A stretch of DNA of 64,000 nt, taken from positions 10,108,841-10,172,840 of the forward strand of contig CM072894.1 of the NCBI GenBank assembly GCA_037013685.1. The letters are read 5' to 3'. How positions within the stretch are numbered: position 1 is the first letter of the stretch; each line of letters opens with the position of its first letter. The stretch comes from Acridotheres tristis (taxonomy: Eukaryota > Chordata > Aves > Passeriformes > Sturnidae). Below the pieces are notes generated by a model. The model saw only the letters and a list, made by a program, of their open reading frames with translations. It was not told the origin of the DNA and made no database searches. The position numbers and the translations under genes are program-made. Shown piece after piece: positions 62,911 to 64,000 of the stretch.

Positions 62911-64000
62911 AAAATCGTGTTTAACACTTGTACAATTTGGTGAAATTACAAGCCCGCGAGGACAGAGGGAGAAGCTAGTCTGTTTAAAAAATAAAAAGAG
63001 GACATGATTACTTTGCTGAAGCTGTACTTTCTATTTTCTCTTCCAAAAGAGACAAAGGGAATAAATACTTAAAACCCAGTGGTGACGACAGTGAAGCAAT
63101 CATGCAGTCGCTGGATACCTTTGTCTCAGGGAGGCATGTAGTCATTTTTACATGTCTGCCACTGGGTGTCAAACCTTTCTTTTCTTCCCCTTTCCATTTT
63201 GGATGGCCAAACTGATTATCTAAAATAGAAAATTAGCACACAATGGCTTTACTCTGTGATACCCCTTATGCAACTAATGGGCAAAGCTTGTTAATTGGTT
63301 GTAAATGCCAGCAGGTTGCCAAGATAATACTTCAGAAATAAGCGGGTATTCTGATAATTACAGCAATCTTCATCTATAAAAGCTTAAGTAGATGAAGTAC
63401 TGGCTGGCTTAAAACCAAGATTTATCCCGCTGCACTCACATTAAAAGAAAAAATAAGATGAAAACAATAATGTAGCAAAACAATTATATAGCAGGAAGCG
63501 TTGTAGGTTTTAGAGATTGTGAAAACTCAGAAAGTAAAACAGTGCTGTAATAACCAGTTATGGAAAAATAGGCCATTTACATTTGTGTATAATTAAATAG
63601 TAGGCTATGCAATTTCACTTTTTAAAGTAAACTGCCTTTTCCTTTTTTTATAGGGCAGCGTAGCCATAATTGCTGCATTAAAGCTTTAATGAAAGAAAAA
63701 AGCAGCAGATCAAGATGACATGTAACATCCACATTTGTACTGTGGTGTTCTGCTTGTTTAGTAATGGGAAGCTACTGAGGAGATTAAAATTGCAGAATTC
63801 TTCTTAGTTTTTTTTCCCCGAAAATTGCTATAGGAAGATCATTCTAAGTCTAAAATACATACAATTTATTTTTCTACCTTCAATCCACAAGGATTTAATG
63901 GCTTTCCTAAATCTCAGAGTGTCTGAAAAAATACTTTCTTGCAAAAAGGGAGATATCATTTCAGCTCGTCAAAATTATCAAAAGTAAGCAGCTCAAACTT
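62911..64000. promoter_or_regulatory. AT-rich terminal region, possible regulatory DNA
   Basis: No gene is seen. From about 63200 to 63720 the sequence is complex and AT-rich, with motifs such as TTGTTAATTGGTTGTAAATG, a TATAAAAG word near 63376 and ATAATTAAATAG. This is similar in texture to the block at 61490. The TATA-like word has no supported transcript downstream. The regulatory call is an inference from sequence texture alone. Confidence 0.2.

Noticed and set aside
62660..63007. 115-codon + strand frame with a hydrophobic Leu/Phe run resembling a membrane segment
   Set aside because: The run is encoded by the 60-nt polypyrimidine tract, so it is a repeat artefact.

Overview
This window looks like nuclear DNA from a bird, most likely a songbird (passerine). 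The base composition is AT-leaning, interspersed repeats are sparse, and there are no bacterial-style gene arrays. Two repeats identify the lineage. One is a CR1 LINE 3' end at about 47906-48018. The other is a tRNA-Ile-headed, CR1-tailed SINE at 57801-57937 that matches the passerine family TguSINE1 as I remember it. No complete gene is visible. Nearly all open frames are short and match what chance gives in 64 kb read six ways, so I kept only those with splice or codon evidence. Layout: 1-7.2 kb is non-coding sequence ending in my best coding call, a probable last exon on the + strand (6899-7081), perhaps preceded by a small exon at 5884-5934. Next, 9.0-19.6 kb holds three splice-bounded open segments on the + strand (9015-9111, 17861-18045, 19440-19589). 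Their phases join without a frame break and end in a stop with a poly(A) signal downstream, so they are a hypothetical C-terminal end of a gene. I do not recognise the family of either C-terminus. From 20 to 47.9 kb the DNA is mostly intronic or intergenic in look. It holds weak isolated exon candidates, two GC-rich patches near 29.2-30.95 kb, and AT-rich blocks that resemble conserved regulatory DNA. At 48.17-48.74 kb lies an obvious CpG island promoter with Sp1-type boxes and a YY1-type site spanning an ATG. A short arginine/glycine-rich frame starts there on the + strand, and several frames are open on the - strand, so the transcription direction is not settled. A decayed CR1 lies just to its left. 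From 48.7 to 62.6 kb the sequence is AT-rich with no convincing gene, apart from one exon candidate at 54.7 kb and the SINE. At 62.64-62.81 kb a second, smaller CpG-rich patch sits just before a 60-nt pure pyrimidine tract. The last kilobase is AT-rich and enhancer-like. I see no operon, CRISPR array, phage or viral gene, functional tRNA, rRNA or recognisable microRNA, and no sign of a novel multi-gene system. The most useful leads are the unassigned + strand exons, the CpG island with its undecided direction, the small second CpG patch, and the blocks that deserve a conservation test.
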